64,000 nt of DNA from Actinomadura craniellae (GCF_003289645.1 NZ_QLYX01000016.1:62001-126000); one strand, 5' to 3'; numbered from the stretch's first letter, positions 26,205 through 34,738 are shown. Notes: generated by a model from the sequence alone, not told the origin. Made by a program: numbers and translations.

Positions 26205-26648
26205 ATGCGGCTACTGGCCGGTGTCTTCTTCGTCGCCGTGGGCCTGGGCCAGGCCGCGGCGGTCGTCTACCTCGTCGTGTGGCACATCTACCGGCCGGTC
26301 TCCCTGCGGCTGCGCGGCCACACGGCGACCGCGCGCATCGTCCGGGTTGAGGGGTCCAACCCCGATCCGGACACCGGGCGGATCAAGACCTTCACCGCGT
26401 ACGTCGACTACACCACGCGCACGGGGCAGCGGGTTTCGGCCGTCCCCATGAGCGAGCTGAGATCCGGGAACTACCGGCCCTCCGTGGGCGCGAAGGCGAA
26501 GGTCGTGTACCCGCCCGACGACCCCGGCAAGGCGATGCGGATGAGCTGGCCCGGCACCGCCCTGGTCTGCGTGTGCGTCCCGGTCGGCTGCGTCTCCGCC
26601 TTCGCGATGGGCGCGTGGGGCGTCCTGATCTGGACCGGCGGCATCTAG
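26205..26648 (+). CDS. DUF3592 membrane protein
   Basis: The 147 residues have membrane helices at about 3-27 and 118-143, enclosing a beta-rich domain (GHTATARIVRVEGSN, KTFTAYVDYTTRTGQRVSAV, VGAKAKVVYPPDDPGKAM). The last part is the DUF3592 hallmark of x-V-x-YdPxdP. It may start at ATG 26205 or a GTG slightly upstream. Its stop overlaps that of the convergent DUF1444-like gene by 4 bp. Confidence 0.75.
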   Translation: MRLLAGVFFVAVGLGQAAAVVYLVVWHIYRPVSLRLRGHTATARIVRVEGSNPDPDTGRIKTFTAYVDYTTRTGQRVSAVPMSELRSGNYRPSVGAKAKVVYPPDDPGKAMRMSWPGTALVCVCVPVGCVSAFAMGAWGVLIWTGGI

Positions 26649-27241
26649 GCGGGCAGCACCTGCCAGGCGCCGGCACGGCGGACCAGGAGGTCGCGGGTGA
26701 GCAGGGGGTGCGGGGAGGAGCCGGTGAGCGACTCGGCGGAGGCGCCGGGGCGGGAGTCCGACCACACCCGGTCGACCGCCCAGCGCAGCTTCTCCAGGCC
26801 GTCCGGGTGGCCGGTGCCCGAGGCCACGAAGGCGTCCCGGGCCGGGACCGCCACCACCAGGTCGCCCTCGACGTCCTGGGACAGTTTCTCCAGGAACCCG
26901 TCGTCGAGCAGCAGCCCGGCCTCCAGGTCGCCGCCGCAGCCGATCGAGACCGCCCTGGCGTCCGGGTACCAGTTCAGCGTCAGCTCCGGGCGGCGGATCC
27001 GCAGGTTGGCCGCGGCGCGCTCGCGCAGCTCCGCGGCCGGCAGGCCCAGCTCGACGCAGTGCCGGGACGCGATGTACTCGAACCGCTCGGGGAGTTCCAG
27101 CGCGTACGAGACGTACAGCTCGCCGGCGAACGGCTCGCGGATCGGCTCCTCCTCCGTGGGCAGCGGGAACTCCAGCTGCAGTTCCACCGGCACGTGGGCC
27201 TTCATCAGCGGGACGATCAGGCTCTGCCGCGTTTCGGGCAT
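26645..27241 (-). CDS. DUF1444-like protein
   Basis: The 198-residue product starts MPETRQSLIVPLMKAHVPVE after a good TAGGAGAAC ribosome binding site. It includes ELYVSYALELPERFEYIASR, a helical AELRERAAANLRIRRP, and DDGFLEKLSQDVEGDLVVAVPARDAFVASG. This order resembles the DUF1444 family of unknown function. Its last 4 bases (CTAG) are shared with the stop of the convergent DUF3592 gene. Confidence 0.72.
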   Translation of the reverse strand: MPETRQSLIVPLMKAHVPVELQLEFPLPTEEEPIREPFAGELYVSYALELPERFEYIASRHCVELGLPAAELRERAAANLRIRRPELTLNWYPDARAVSIGCGGDLEAGLLLDDGFLEKLSQDVEGDLVVAVPARDAFVASGTGHPDGLEKLRWAVDRVWSDSRPGASAESLTGSSPHPLLTRDLLVRRAGAWQVLPA

Positions 27242-27293
27242 GCATGTTCTCCTAGCGGGATCAGAGTGGATCACGATACCCGCACCGGCCGGT

Positions 27294-28790
27294 TCACCCT
27301 GGCGGGCCGCCCGGCGGGACGACGGGCATGCCGTCCGGGGCGCCGCGCTCGATCAGCCGCTCCACCGCCGCCGTGTCGAGGTGCCGCTCGACCAGGTCGC
27401 CGAGCGCGTCCAGCCGGGCCTCACGCAGGGCGGCGAACGAGACGTCCGGGGCCGGGGTGAAGTCGCGCCCCGCGGCCGCCGCCACCTCGCGCAGGAAGGC
27501 CCGCCGGAAGCCGTCGTTCTCCAGCGCGCCGTGCCAGGTGGTGCCCCAGACCGCGCCGGCGCGGCAGCCGTCCAGGAAGGGCTCGCCGCCCTCCACCGCG
27601 ACCACCCCGTGATGGATCTCATAGGCCCGGACCGGCTCGCCGTACGCCCGGCCCTCCGGCCGGCCGAGCGTCTTCTCCGGGGCGAACTCCACCCGGACGG
27701 GCAGCAGGCCGAGCCCTTCGACCGGCCCGGCGCACGACTCGACGTCGTCCACGATCTCGCCGGCGAGCATCTGGAAGCCGCCGCAGATGCCGAGCACCGG
27801 GCGGCCGGCCCGCGCCCGGCGGACGATCTCGGCGGCCAGCCCCCGGGCGCGCAGCCAGCCCAGGTCGGCGACGGTGGCGCGGGAGCCCGGCAGGATGACC
27901 AGGTCGGCGTCGGCGAGTTCCCCCGGCGAGGTGGCGTACCGCAGCGCCACCCCCGGCTCGGCGGCCAGCGCGTCCAGGTCGGTGAAGTTGGAGATGCGGG
28001 GTGGGCGCACCACGGCCACCCGCAGGGTCTGCGCGCCGTGCGGGGGCAGGGTCGGCGGGCGGGGGCCGTCCAGCGCCAGGGAGTCCTCGACGTCCAGCCA
28101 GAGGCCGTCCAGCCAGGGCAGCACCCCGTGCACGGGACGGCCGGTCAGCGCGGTGATCTGGTCGAGCCCCGGCGCCAGCAACTCGGGCGCGCCACGGAAC
28201 TTGTTGATTACGAAGCCCGCGACCAGCGCCTGGTCGGCGGGTTCCAGCAGCGCGATCGTCCCGTACAGGGCGGCGAACACCCCGCCCCGGTCGATGTCGC
28301 CGACCACCAGCACGGGCAGGCCGGCGGCCCGGGCCAACCCCATGTTGGCGATGTCGCCGGCGCGCAGGTTGATCTCGGCCGGGCTGCCCGCGCCCTCACA
28401 GATCACCACGTCGTACTCGGCGCGCAACCGGGCCAGGGAGGCCAGCGCGACCTCGCGCAGCCGGTCCTTGTGCGCGCGGTACCCGACGGCGTCGACGTCG
28501 GCGACCGGGCGGCCCAGCACCACCACCTGGCTGCGCCGGTCGCTGCCCGGCTTGAGCAGGACCGGGTTCATGTGCGCGGTCGGCTCGATCCCGGCGGCCT
28601 GGGCCTGCATCACCTGGGCGCGGCCGATCTCCGCGCCGTCCGCGGTGACCATGGAGTTGAGGGACATGTTCTGCGCCTTGAACGGCGCCACCCGCACACC
28701 CCGGCGGGCCAGCCACCGGCACAGCCCCGCGGTCAGGACGCTCTTACCCGCGTCCGACGTCGTCCCCGCGACCAGCAGCGCACCCCTCAC
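27294..28790 (-). CDS. cobQ: Cobyric acid synthase
   Basis: CobQ amidates the b, d, e and g side chains of adenosylcobyrinate diamide. The 498 residues show a P-loop [84 protein letters not shown], and the class I amidotransferase Cys in [16 protein letters not shown] and His in YEIHHG. The start is GTG 28790, overlapping by 4 bp the stop of a 30-codon copy of its own N-terminus. The order from cbiB is cbiB, two mini-frames, cobQ, each joined by a 4-bp overlap. Confidence 0.95.
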   Translation of the reverse strand: MRGALLVAGTTSDAGKSVLTAGLCRWLARRGVRVAPFKAQNMSLNSMVTADGAEIGRAQVMQAQAAGIEPTAHMNPVLLKPGSDRRSQVVVLGRPVADVDAVGYRAHKDRLREVALASLARLRAEYDVVICEGAGSPAEINLRAGDIANMGLARAAGLPVLVVGDIDRGGVFAALYGTIALLEPADQALVAGFVINKFRGAPELLAPGLDQITALTGRPVHGVLPWLDGLWLDVEDSLALDGPRPPTLPPHGAQTLRVAVVRPPRISNFTDLDALAAEPGVALRYATSPGELADADLVILPGSRATVADLGWLRARGLAAEIVRRARAGRPVLGICGGFQMLAGEIVDDVESCAGPVEGLGLLPVRVEFAPEKTLGRPEGRAYGEPVRAYEIHHGVVAVEGGEPFLDGCRAGAVWGTTWHGALENDGFRRAFLREVAAAAGRDFTPAPDVSFAALREARLDALGDLVERHLDTAAVERLIERGAPDGMPVVPPGGPPG

Positions 28791-28879
28791 CGCGGCCCAC
28801 CCCGCCGGCCCGACCCCGCGATCAGGGCGCCCTTACCAGCGTCCGACGTCGCCCTCGCGACCAGCAGCACACCCCTCAC
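28787..28879 (-). pseudogene. Truncated second copy of the cobQ start (30 codons)
   Basis: The frame begins GTG at 28879 and reads [20 protein letters not shown] before ending at a TGA that overlaps the cobQ GTG (GTGA). It clearly copies the cobQ N-terminus, with the P-loop altered from AGKSV to AGKGA. Its own start overlaps the stop of a further copy. It may serve only as a coupling peptide. Confidence 0.75.
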
Positions 28880-28980
28880 CGCAGCCCACTACTCCGAGCC
28901 GGCCACCGGCCCGACCCCACCATCGAAACGCTCTTGCCCGCATCTGGTGTCGTCCCCACGACCAGCGGCGCGCCCCTCAT
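28876..28980 (-). pseudogene. Truncated third copy of the cobQ start (34 codons)
   Basis: The frame begins ATG at 28980, overlapping the cbiB stop by 4 bp, and reads MRGAPLVVGTTPDAGKSVSM then VGSGRWPARSSGLR. It ends at a TGA overlapping the GTG of the next copy. The P-loop is intact, unlike in the second copy. The ATGA junction with cbiB suggests this was the original coupled cobQ start. Confidence 0.75.
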
Positions 28981-30197
28981 CGCCGCGCGTCCCGCCGCCG
29001 GGTGGCGGCGACCGCGCCCGCCAGCAGCGCGGCGCCCACGACGACGGCGCGGGACAGCCGCACCGCGCGGTGGATGTCGGCGGGCTCGGGCGGGCGGCCG
29101 TCGCCGAGCGTGGGGCGGTGTTCGACCCGGCCGGCGTAGACGTTGGCGCCGCCCAGCCGCACGCCCAGCGCGCCCGCGAACGCGGCCTCGCACCGGCCGG
29201 CGTTGGGGCTGGGGTGCGCAGCGCCGTCCCGGCGCAGGGTGGTGTAGGCCCGGCGCGCCCGGTCGGCCGCGCCCAGCACCTGGCCGCGGAACGCGCGCCG
29301 GTGCCGCCCCTCGTACCAGCCGGGCGGCTCCTGGAGACGCGCCACCGGCCGGTCTTCCGCGGTGACGTACTCGCGCACGGCGGCGGGCCGCCGCGCGTCC
29401 TCCCCCGCCCGTAGGACCCCGCGCCTGGCCTCCGGGGTGGGGGCCGGCCACCGCCGCGTCTCCTCCCCGGCCCGGACGGCCGGGACGCCCCGCCGCGTCC
29501 CCGAGGTGTACGGGCGGGCGCCGACGGGAGCGACCGCCACCGTGAGCAGGCCCGTCACCCGGGCCGGAACCCAGTTGGCGGCGTCGTCGAGGCGGGCCGC
29601 GGCCCAGCCGAACCGGGCGTACCGCGGGCTGCGGTAGCCGACCATCGCGTCCATGGTGTTGACCGCCCGGTAGGCGAGCAGGCCGGGCACGCCCGCCACC
29701 GCCCCCCACAGCAGCGGGGCGACCGCGGCGTCGGAGGTGTTCTCGGCGACGGACTCGACGGTGGCGCGGGCCAGTGCGGCGGCGTCCAGCCCCGCCGGGT
29801 CGCGGGCACACAGGTGCGACAGCCGGGCCCGGGCCGCGTCCAGGTCGCCGTCCTCCAGGGCCCGGGCCATCCGGGTGCCCTCCCGGCCCAGCGACGTGCC
29901 GCCCAGCACGGCCCAGGTCGCCGCGGCGGTCAGCGCGGCACGGGCCAGGGGACGTCCCCGGACGGCGCGCTCACCGGCCAGCCCGAGCCCCGCCGCCGCG
30001 CCCGCACAGGCCGCGGCGAAGGCGGCGCCGCGCGCCCTGGAGTCCGCGTGCAGCCGCCGCTCCAGCGCCCCCGCGGCCTGGCCGAACAGCGCCACCGGGT
30101 GCCTGCGGCGGGGGTCGGCGAACACGGCGTCCAGCGCCACGCCCGCGAGCAGCCCCGCCGCCCGCGCCGCGGCCTCCGCCTTCCGATCTCTAGACAC
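28977..30197 (-). CDS. cbiB: Adenosylcobinamide-phosphate synthase with a large internal insert
   Basis: CbiB (CobD in the aerobic naming) attaches the aminopropanol arm to cobyric acid at the membrane. Conserved parts are GLLAGVALDAVFADPRRRHP, TVESVAENTSDAAVAPLLWG, YRAVNTMDAMVGYRS, RLDDAANWVPARVTGLL and HPSPNAGRCEAAFAGALGVR. At 406 residues it is about 80 longer than usual. The excess lies between VAVAPVGA and [13 protein letters not shown], an Arg/Pro/Glu-rich stretch with two related units (RRGVPAVRAGEETRRWPA and RRGVLRAGEDARRPAA). It starts at GTG 30197, and its stop overlaps the cobQ-like mini-frame. Confidence 0.9.
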   Translation of the reverse strand: MSRDRKAEAAARAAGLLAGVALDAVFADPRRRHPVALFGQAAGALERRLHADSRARGAAFAAACAGAAAGLGLAGERAVRGRPLARAALTAAATWAVLGGTSLGREGTRMARALEDGDLDAARARLSHLCARDPAGLDAAALARATVESVAENTSDAAVAPLLWGAVAGVPGLLAYRAVNTMDAMVGYRSPRYARFGWAAARLDDAANWVPARVTGLLTVAVAPVGARPYTSGTRRGVPAVRAGEETRRWPAPTPEARRGVLRAGEDARRPAAVREYVTAEDRPVARLQEPPGWYEGRHRRAFRGQVLGAADRARRAYTTLRRDGAAHPSPNAGRCEAAFAGALGVRLGGANVYAGRVEHRPTLGDGRPPEPADIHRAVRLSRAVVVGAALLAGAVAATRRRDARR

Positions 30198-30242
30198 GGG
30201 GATAGACGATAGAGCGTGTCCGGTGTGGGGGACGATGGGGCG

Positions 30243-31592
30243 ATGCAGAACGATCCGCTCGCCGCCCGGCTGGCCGAGGTCGTCGGGGCCGCGCACGTAC
30301 TCACCGACCCCGCGCTGACCGCGTCCTACACCACCGACTTCACCCGGCGGTTCGGCGGGCCCGCCCGGCTGGTGGTGCGGCCGGGCGACACCGGGCAGGT
30401 CGCCTCGGTGGTGCGGATCTGCGCCGCGGAGGGCGTTCCCGTCGTCCCGCAGGGCGGCAACACCGGGCTGGCCGGCGGCGGGGTGCCGCGCTCGGGCGAG
30501 GTGCTGCTCAGCCTGCGCCGGCTGGACGGGCTGGGCCCGGTGGACGGCACGGCCCGGCAGCTCACCGCCGGGGCCGGGGCGACCCTCACCGCCGTGCAGC
30601 GGCACGCCCGGACGGCCGGGCTGGACTTCGGCGTGGACCTGGCCGCCCGCGACTCGGCCACCGTCGGCGGGATGGCCGCCACCAACGCGGGCGGGGAACG
30701 GGTGCTGCGGTACGGGACGATGCGCGCCAACGTGGCGGGCCTGTCCGCGGTGCTCGCCGACGGCTCGGCGATCGACCGGCTGTCCGGGCTGCCCAAGGAC
30801 AACGCCGGCTACGACCTGACCGGCCTGCTGGTCGGCAGCGAGGGCACCCTCGGGATCGTCACGGCGCTACGGCTGCGCCTCGTCCCCCGGCCGCCGGAGC
30901 GGACCACGGCGCTGCTGGCCTTCGGCTCCCTCGCCGACGCGGTGGCGTCCCTGGACGCGCTGCGTTCGCTCGACTCGCTGGAACTGGCGGAGTTCTTCCT
31001 GCCCACCGGGCTGGCCCTGGTCCGGGAGCACACCGGCCTGCCCGCGCCCTTCACCGAACCGCACGGCGCGTACGTGCTGGTGGAATACGCGGCCCCCGCG
31101 CCCCCCGTACTCGACCTGCTGGCGGACCTGGAGCGGCTCCGGGACGCGGTGGTCGCGGCCGACTCCGCCGACCGGCACCGGCTGGCGACCTACCGCGAGG
31201 CCCACACCGAGGCGATCTCCGCCGCCGGCGTCCCCGTCAAGCTCGACGTGACCGTGCCCCTGCCCGACCTGGCCGGTTTCGTGACCGAAATGGAATCCCT
31301 GCCGGCCACCCCGTACCTCTTCGGCCACCTCGCCGAGGGCAACGCCCACGTCAACCTGCTCGGCGCCGCCGACCCCGAGGCCGTCACCGAAACGGTGCTG
31401 CGCCGGGTCGGCCGGGCCGGCGGCAGCATCAGCGCCGAACACGGCATCGGCACCGCCAAGGTGCCCTGGCTCGACCTCACCCGCTCCCCCACCGAGATCG
31501 CCGCCATGCGGGCCGTGAAGCGGGCCCTGGACCCGTATGGCCTGCTCAACCCCGGGGTTCTCTTCCCTGCCCGGCCGTCCGGTCAAGGGTGA
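30243..31592 (+). CDS. FAD-linked oxidase (GlcD/D-2-hydroxyacid dehydrogenase type)
   Basis: The 449-residue protein has the PCMH FAD-binding fold: VVPQGGNTGLAGGGVPRSGE, ARDSATVGGMAATNAGGERV, and NAGYDLTGLLVGSEGTLGIV. The C-terminal substrate domain has LFGHLAEGNAHVNLLG and SAEHGIGTAKVPWLDLTRSP, including the conserved His and Glu. It would oxidise a D-2-hydroxyacid such as lactate or 2-hydroxyglutarate. The ATG 30243 is followed at once by the helix QNDPLAARLAEVVG. It diverges from cbiB with a 45-bp gap. Confidence 0.92.
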   Translation: MQNDPLAARLAEVVGAAHVLTDPALTASYTTDFTRRFGGPARLVVRPGDTGQVASVVRICAAEGVPVVPQGGNTGLAGGGVPRSGEVLLSLRRLDGLGPVDGTARQLTAGAGATLTAVQRHARTAGLDFGVDLAARDSATVGGMAATNAGGERVLRYGTMRANVAGLSAVLADGSAIDRLSGLPKDNAGYDLTGLLVGSEGTLGIVTALRLRLVPRPPERTTALLAFGSLADAVASLDALRSLDSLELAEFFLPTGLALVREHTGLPAPFTEPHGAYVLVEYAAPAPPVLDLLADLERLRDAVVAADSADRHRLATYREAHTEAISAAGVPVKLDVTVPLPDLAGFVTEMESLPATPYLFGHLAEGNAHVNLLGAADPEAVTETVLRRVGRAGGSISAEHGIGTAKVPWLDLTRSPTEIAAMRAVKRALDPYGLLNPGVLFPARPSGQG

Positions 31593-31648
31593 GCCGGGAA
31601 CTTGCTCGCCTGTCTGGACGGCGGACGCTACCCTTTCGTCCGGTACCG

Positions 31649-31722
31649 GCCCCGGTAGCTCAGCCGGATAGAGCACCAGACTTCTAATCTGATGGTCGCA
31701 GGTTCGAGTCCTGCCCGGGGCG
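31649..31722 (+). tRNA. tRNA-Arg (anticodon TCT)
   Basis: A full cloverleaf: acceptor GCCCCGG paired with CCGGGGC, D-arm GCTC...GAGC, anticodon loop CTTCTAA with anticodon TCT, T-arm GCAGG-TTCGAGT-CCTGC. CCA is not encoded. The first anticodon-stem pair is C/A. It borders an integration scar. Confidence 0.95.
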
Positions 31723-31788
31723 CCCACGTCAAAGGCCCCTTCCGATCATGGAAGAGGCGCTTTTGCCAACGGTCTTGCTAACAGGCCG

Positions 31789-31990
31789 CTATCCGGCCTG
31801 CTCGACGGCATCGGCGAACACGTCGGCGGCCGAGGCCATCTGCTCGTTGATCACATGTGCGTAGACCCGGAGCGTGATCGCCGGGTCAGCGTGGCCGAGC
31901 CGGGCCGCCACCACGTGGACCGGCACGCCAGCGAGCAGGAGCGTCGTGGCGTGGACGTGGCGAAGGCCGTGCAGCCCCGGCAGGGGGCAG
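31789..31990 (-). pseudogene. Remnant of a tyrosine integrase (3' end only)
   Basis: The last 60 or so codons of a phage-type integrase remain: PGLHGLRHVHATTLLLAGVP, VHVVAARLGHADPAITLRVY, then AHVINEQMASAADVF before TAG. The HxxR motif, the GH motif and the nucleophile Tyr of tyrosine recombinases are visible. Upstream the reading frame is lost after a few dozen codons, and the rest of the gene is absent. It lies between tRNA-Arg and a tRNA-Gly fragment. Confidence 0.85.
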
Positions 31991-32123
31991 CGGGTTCGCG
32001 GGCTTCTCGCCCCGCTTGGGCGCGCTGTGGGACCTGATCAACCTTGAGCAATCCCCGTTGTTGATCTTCGTTGGCGGTGTTCATGCAGGTCAGCGATGCC
32101 GCAGGTAAGCAGCATTCGTGGGT

Positions 32124-32173
32124 TGTAATTTCCCAAGCTGATAGCGCGGGTTCGATTCCCGTCACCCGCTCCA
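32124..32173 (+). other. 3' fragment of tRNA-Gly(CCC), probable attachment-site remnant
   Basis: The stretch ends GCGGGTTCGATTCCCGTCAC then CCGCTCCA, a complete T-arm and 3' acceptor of tRNA-Gly, with TTTCCCAAGCTGATAGC before it matching an anticodon loop with CCC. The 5' half of the tRNA is missing, so it is not a working gene. Integrating elements copy tRNA 3' ends in this way as att sites. Confidence 0.8.
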
Positions 32174-32250
32174 CACCGAAGGCCCAGGCCAGGGACATGA
32201 TCCCCGGCCCGGGTCTTGATCGTTTCTGGGGTGCTCGTGCCGTTGGGCCA

Positions 32251-32888
32251 TTAGTGGGCGATCTCGGCTGCCCAGGCTTTGAAACGCTGGCGGAGTTCGT
32301 GAGTGCGGGCCGAAGAGAGGCCGTGGACCGTGAACGCCTGGTCGGGAAGCCGGTCGAGGGCGTTGAGGGCGAGCAGGAACATGTCCGGCCGAAACCCGGG
32401 TCCGCGGTGGTGGCGAGGCGCAGTAGATCCTGGGTGGCGTAGCGGCCGCTGCGGAGGATCGCCTCGACGTCGACGAAGTCACGTACCTCTGCCCGGCCGT
32501 ACAGGGCGGCGACCTTGTTGCCCACCGCGTCGTCAGGATGGAGAACGGGGCCGACCGCCAGCGTGACGGGAGCATGTGCACGCCAGTCGATGCCCAGTTC
32601 CACCTTCACCGACCGGCCATCCGACGAGGTGAGCAGCAACCGGACGAAACCATCTCCTGCCAGGGCCGTCTCAACGCCGAACCCCTCCCTGCGGTAGGCG
32701 TCGATCGCAGCGGTGACCGCCTCTTGGAACTGGGCTCTGGCTTCGTTCACGGTGAAGAGGTCAACGTCCTCGGACACCCGGTCGAGGAAGCCGTGCGCCT
32801 GGACGGCGTACCCGCCGGCGAGCGCGAACCCGTACTCACCGGTCGCGGCGAGACCGATGCGCGTCACCCGTTCATGGAGAGGGTCCAT
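32251..32888 (-). pseudogene. AbiEii-like nucleotidyltransferase, frameshifted
   Basis: The first 165 codons read as a nucleotidyltransferase: FALAGGYAVQAHGFLDRVSE then DVDLF (the G-G...S-x-D-x-D motif), VKVELGIDWRAHAPVTLA and GNKVAALYGRAEVRDFVDVE. Near 32384-32388 one G appears to be missing. In the next frame the protein continues sensibly as MFLLALNALDRLPDQAFTVH then GLSSARTHELRQRFKAWAAE to a TAA at 32251. Without the shift, the product ends in a nonsense tail. AbiEii proteins are toxins of type IV systems. A true mutation or a sequencing error are both possible. Confidence 0.75.
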
Positions 32889-32893
32889 CCCGG

Positions 32894-33202
32894 CTACGCG
32901 GCCGCGGCGAGGAGCGGGAAACGACTCTCCCAGAGCCGGCGCACCTGCACCGGCAGATAGAGCCGACCCCAGCAGGCGGCGAGGACCTGGGCGTTGAGGT
33001 AGGCGGCGAGATCCTCCTGCGAGGACGCCTCACGGATCACCCGCTCATACATCAAACCCAGCTGAGCCGGATCGTCCAGGTCATAGACATGCTGCTCCGA
33101 CCAGTCGAGACGACGAGGCAGCTCGACAACACCGGAGACCGGCCCCTCCAACAGGGCCAGATCCTCCGGCAACGCATAAGCCCGACTGTCCGCGTACCGC
33201 AT
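32894..33202 (-). CDS. Small protein upstream of the nucleotidyltransferase
   Basis: The 102 residues begin MRYADSRAYALPEDLALLEG and contain LDWSEQHVYDLDDPAQLGLM and LYLPVQVRRLWESRFPLL. It ends 5 bp before the nucleotidyltransferase ATG, so the two form an operon. It is too short and has no winged helix for a standard AbiEi antitoxin. The function is unknown, but its position makes a partner role likely. Confidence 0.65.
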   Translation of the reverse strand: MRYADSRAYALPEDLALLEGPVSGVVELPRRLDWSEQHVYDLDDPAQLGLMYERVIREASSQEDLAAYLNAQVLAACWGRLYLPVQVRRLWESRFPLLAAAA

Positions 33203-33362
33203 ACAACCCAGTGTGCCCCACCCCTCCCCAGCCCCGCGCAGCTTGCCAATGCGCCGGTCCGGCTCTTTCCCGAAGGCATGTCTCATGCGGCCGGTAATCA
33301 GCAGCGCCTCTACCGCCTTGCGGTTCATCACCATGCCGGGGATCAAGTGACCGCCGCCCCCA

Positions 33363-33704
33363 TCAGTGAGCGGGCACCGACACGCAGACCATCGTGGTGT
33401 CCTCGAGTGCCTCGACGACCCCGGGCGCCTGCTCTGGAACGTGCACGAAGTCGCCTGCGCGCACTGTCACGGCGTCGCTCTCGGTGCCCACTCGTAGCGC
33501 TCCGCTGAGCACCACCCAGACCTCCGCGTAGGAGGCCGGCAGGTCAGCGCGCGCCCCTGCGTAGAGGAAGGATGTGTAGGCGCTCATCGACCCGCCGGCC
33601 TCTTTGTCGAGGGCGGACGCGATGAGGATCCGGTCGCCGAAGCGGACGGCGTCGTCGCCGATCGCCGAGCTGAACCTGCGAGCCCGCAAGGGCGTAACAG
33701 CCAT
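33363..33704 (-). CDS. Cupin domain protein
   Basis: A single cupin of 113 residues: YAEVWVVLSGALRVGTESDA, AVTVRAGDFVHVPEQAPGVV and EALEDTTMVCVSVPAH. The first motif keeps only part of the metal ligands (no HxH), as in EutQ-like cupins. It lies 28 bp downstream of an ABM-like gene on the same strand, and they may be one unit. Confidence 0.78.
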   Translation of the reverse strand: MAVTPLRARRFSSAIGDDAVRFGDRILIASALDKEAGGSMSAYTSFLYAGARADLPASYAEVWVVLSGALRVGTESDAVTVRAGDFVHVPEQAPGVVEALEDTTMVCVSVPAH

Positions 33705-33732
33705 TCTGAAACCTTCTCTCCCTACATAGTGG

Positions 33733-34005
33733 TCAGGCGTCGAGCTCGGTCGCGGCGACGGCGTGCACGGGAGGCGCCTGGATCCCGAGCTCGCGTGCGA
33801 TGGCCGGGATCTCAGGGTCCGCGAGGAACTCGTCGTAGTCCTTCGCGTCCCAGTCGAAGACGGACCACACCCGGTGCGCGTCGTCGGGATCGAAATAGAC
33901 CCGGGCGCCCCGGCAGCCGTGCTCCCGCCGCTTCTCCGCTCCGACGGTCTCGAAGACCTCCAGGAACCGGTGAGGGTCGGCGACCCTGGCGATGGTGACG
34001 ATCAC
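33733..34005 (-). CDS. Dimeric alpha-beta barrel (ABM-like) protein
   Basis: The 90 residues show a ferredoxin-like fold pattern: IVTIARVADPHRFLEVFETV, RGARVYFDPDDAHRVWSVFD and WDAKDYDEFLADPEIPAIAR. Relatives include antibiotic biosynthesis monooxygenase-type proteins. It starts at GTG 34005 with no strong ribosome binding site. Substrate is unknown. Confidence 0.7.
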   Translation of the reverse strand: MIVTIARVADPHRFLEVFETVGAEKRREHGCRGARVYFDPDDAHRVWSVFDWDAKDYDEFLADPEIPAIARELGIQAPPVHAVAATELDA

Positions 34006-34261
34006 TACCTGCTCCTCAGCACGGGGGACGACTTCCTGCCAGTCGATCAGTACCGTAAAACCTCGACTCTGGTTGAGGTCAACTGCCGACGGCAGTCCGA
34101 AAAGGGATGCTTAGGTTCTCGCGGACAGTCGCCGAGGCCGAATCCTGGATCCGCCGACCAAGCCGGGGTCGCCACGGAAAGAGAGCAGCGCCACAGGTCG
34201 TCCAAGCACTGCGCTCGGAAAGGCCCCGGCAGCCGAGGGAGCCGCGAAGGCCGGGAGTGCG

Positions 34262-34726
34262 TCAGCCGGGGGTGCCGATGTGTTCCAGGGCGTGGGCGAG
34301 GCGGGTGAGGTCGAGGCCGTCGAGGTGGGCGAAGACGTTGCGGCGGACGCTGGCCAGGTGGGAGGGCCACGCCTGCTCCAGGCGGGCGAGGCCGGTGTCG
34401 GTGAGGACGGCGTTCAGGCCGCGGGCGTCCTCGTCGCACTTGACCCGCTGGACCAGGTCCTGCGCTTCCAGGCGGGTGACGATGCGGGTCATCCCGCTCA
34501 GCGAGAGGGCGCAGGCGGCGGCGAGCTCGCTCATCCGCAGCCGCCGGTTCGGGGCTTCGGACAGGTACATCAGGACCAGGTACTCGGTGAGCGGCAGTCC
34601 CTGCTCGCGCACCAGCTCGGCGTCCATGACGCGGGGCAGGACGTTCATCATCCGGCCCAGCGCGCGGAGCACCGCGTCTTCCTCGGCGTTCAGGGGGCGC
34701 ACGGGTGGCTCTGTGGCGGCTGGCAT
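34262..34726 (-). CDS. MarR family transcriptional regulator
   Basis: A 154-residue winged-helix regulator: GLPLTEYLVLMYLSEAPNRR, LRMSELAAACALSLSGMTRI, VTRLEAQDLVQRVKCDEDAR. It is divergent from an FMN reductase gene. Two copies of the palindrome-containing sequence TTGCTTGACGAAG lie between them, so it probably represses both itself and the reductase. Confidence 0.9.
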   Translation of the reverse strand: MPAATEPPVRPLNAEEDAVLRALGRMMNVLPRVMDAELVREQGLPLTEYLVLMYLSEAPNRRLRMSELAAACALSLSGMTRIVTRLEAQDLVQRVKCDEDARGLNAVLTDTGLARLEQAWPSHLASVRRNVFAHLDGLDLTRLAHALEHIGTPG

Positions 34727-34738
34727 GCCGACATTCTA

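Larger units (their letters stand above)
28720..28980 (-). repeat. Tandem triplication of the cobQ 5' end (units of about 90-100 bp)
   Basis: Three direct copies of the cobQ beginning are visible: the true one (to 28790), one at about 28791-28879 and one at 28880-28980. Each carries a version of the P-loop segment GACGTCGGACGCGGGTAAGAG and ends or begins with GTGAGGGGT or ATGAGGGGC. The copies differ by point changes and small indels, so the event is not recent. Confidence 0.85.

Noticed and set aside
30867-31727. A minus-strand frame across the tRNA-Arg
   Set aside because: Its start is the well-known spurious translation of antisense tRNA (PGRTRTCD type), and the rest is antisense to the FAD oxidase gene.
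31851-32888. A 345-residue fusion of nucleotidyltransferase and a long tail
   Set aside because: The tail is out-of-frame sequence across the tRNA-Gly fragment and integrase remnant; the real C-terminus lies in another frame.
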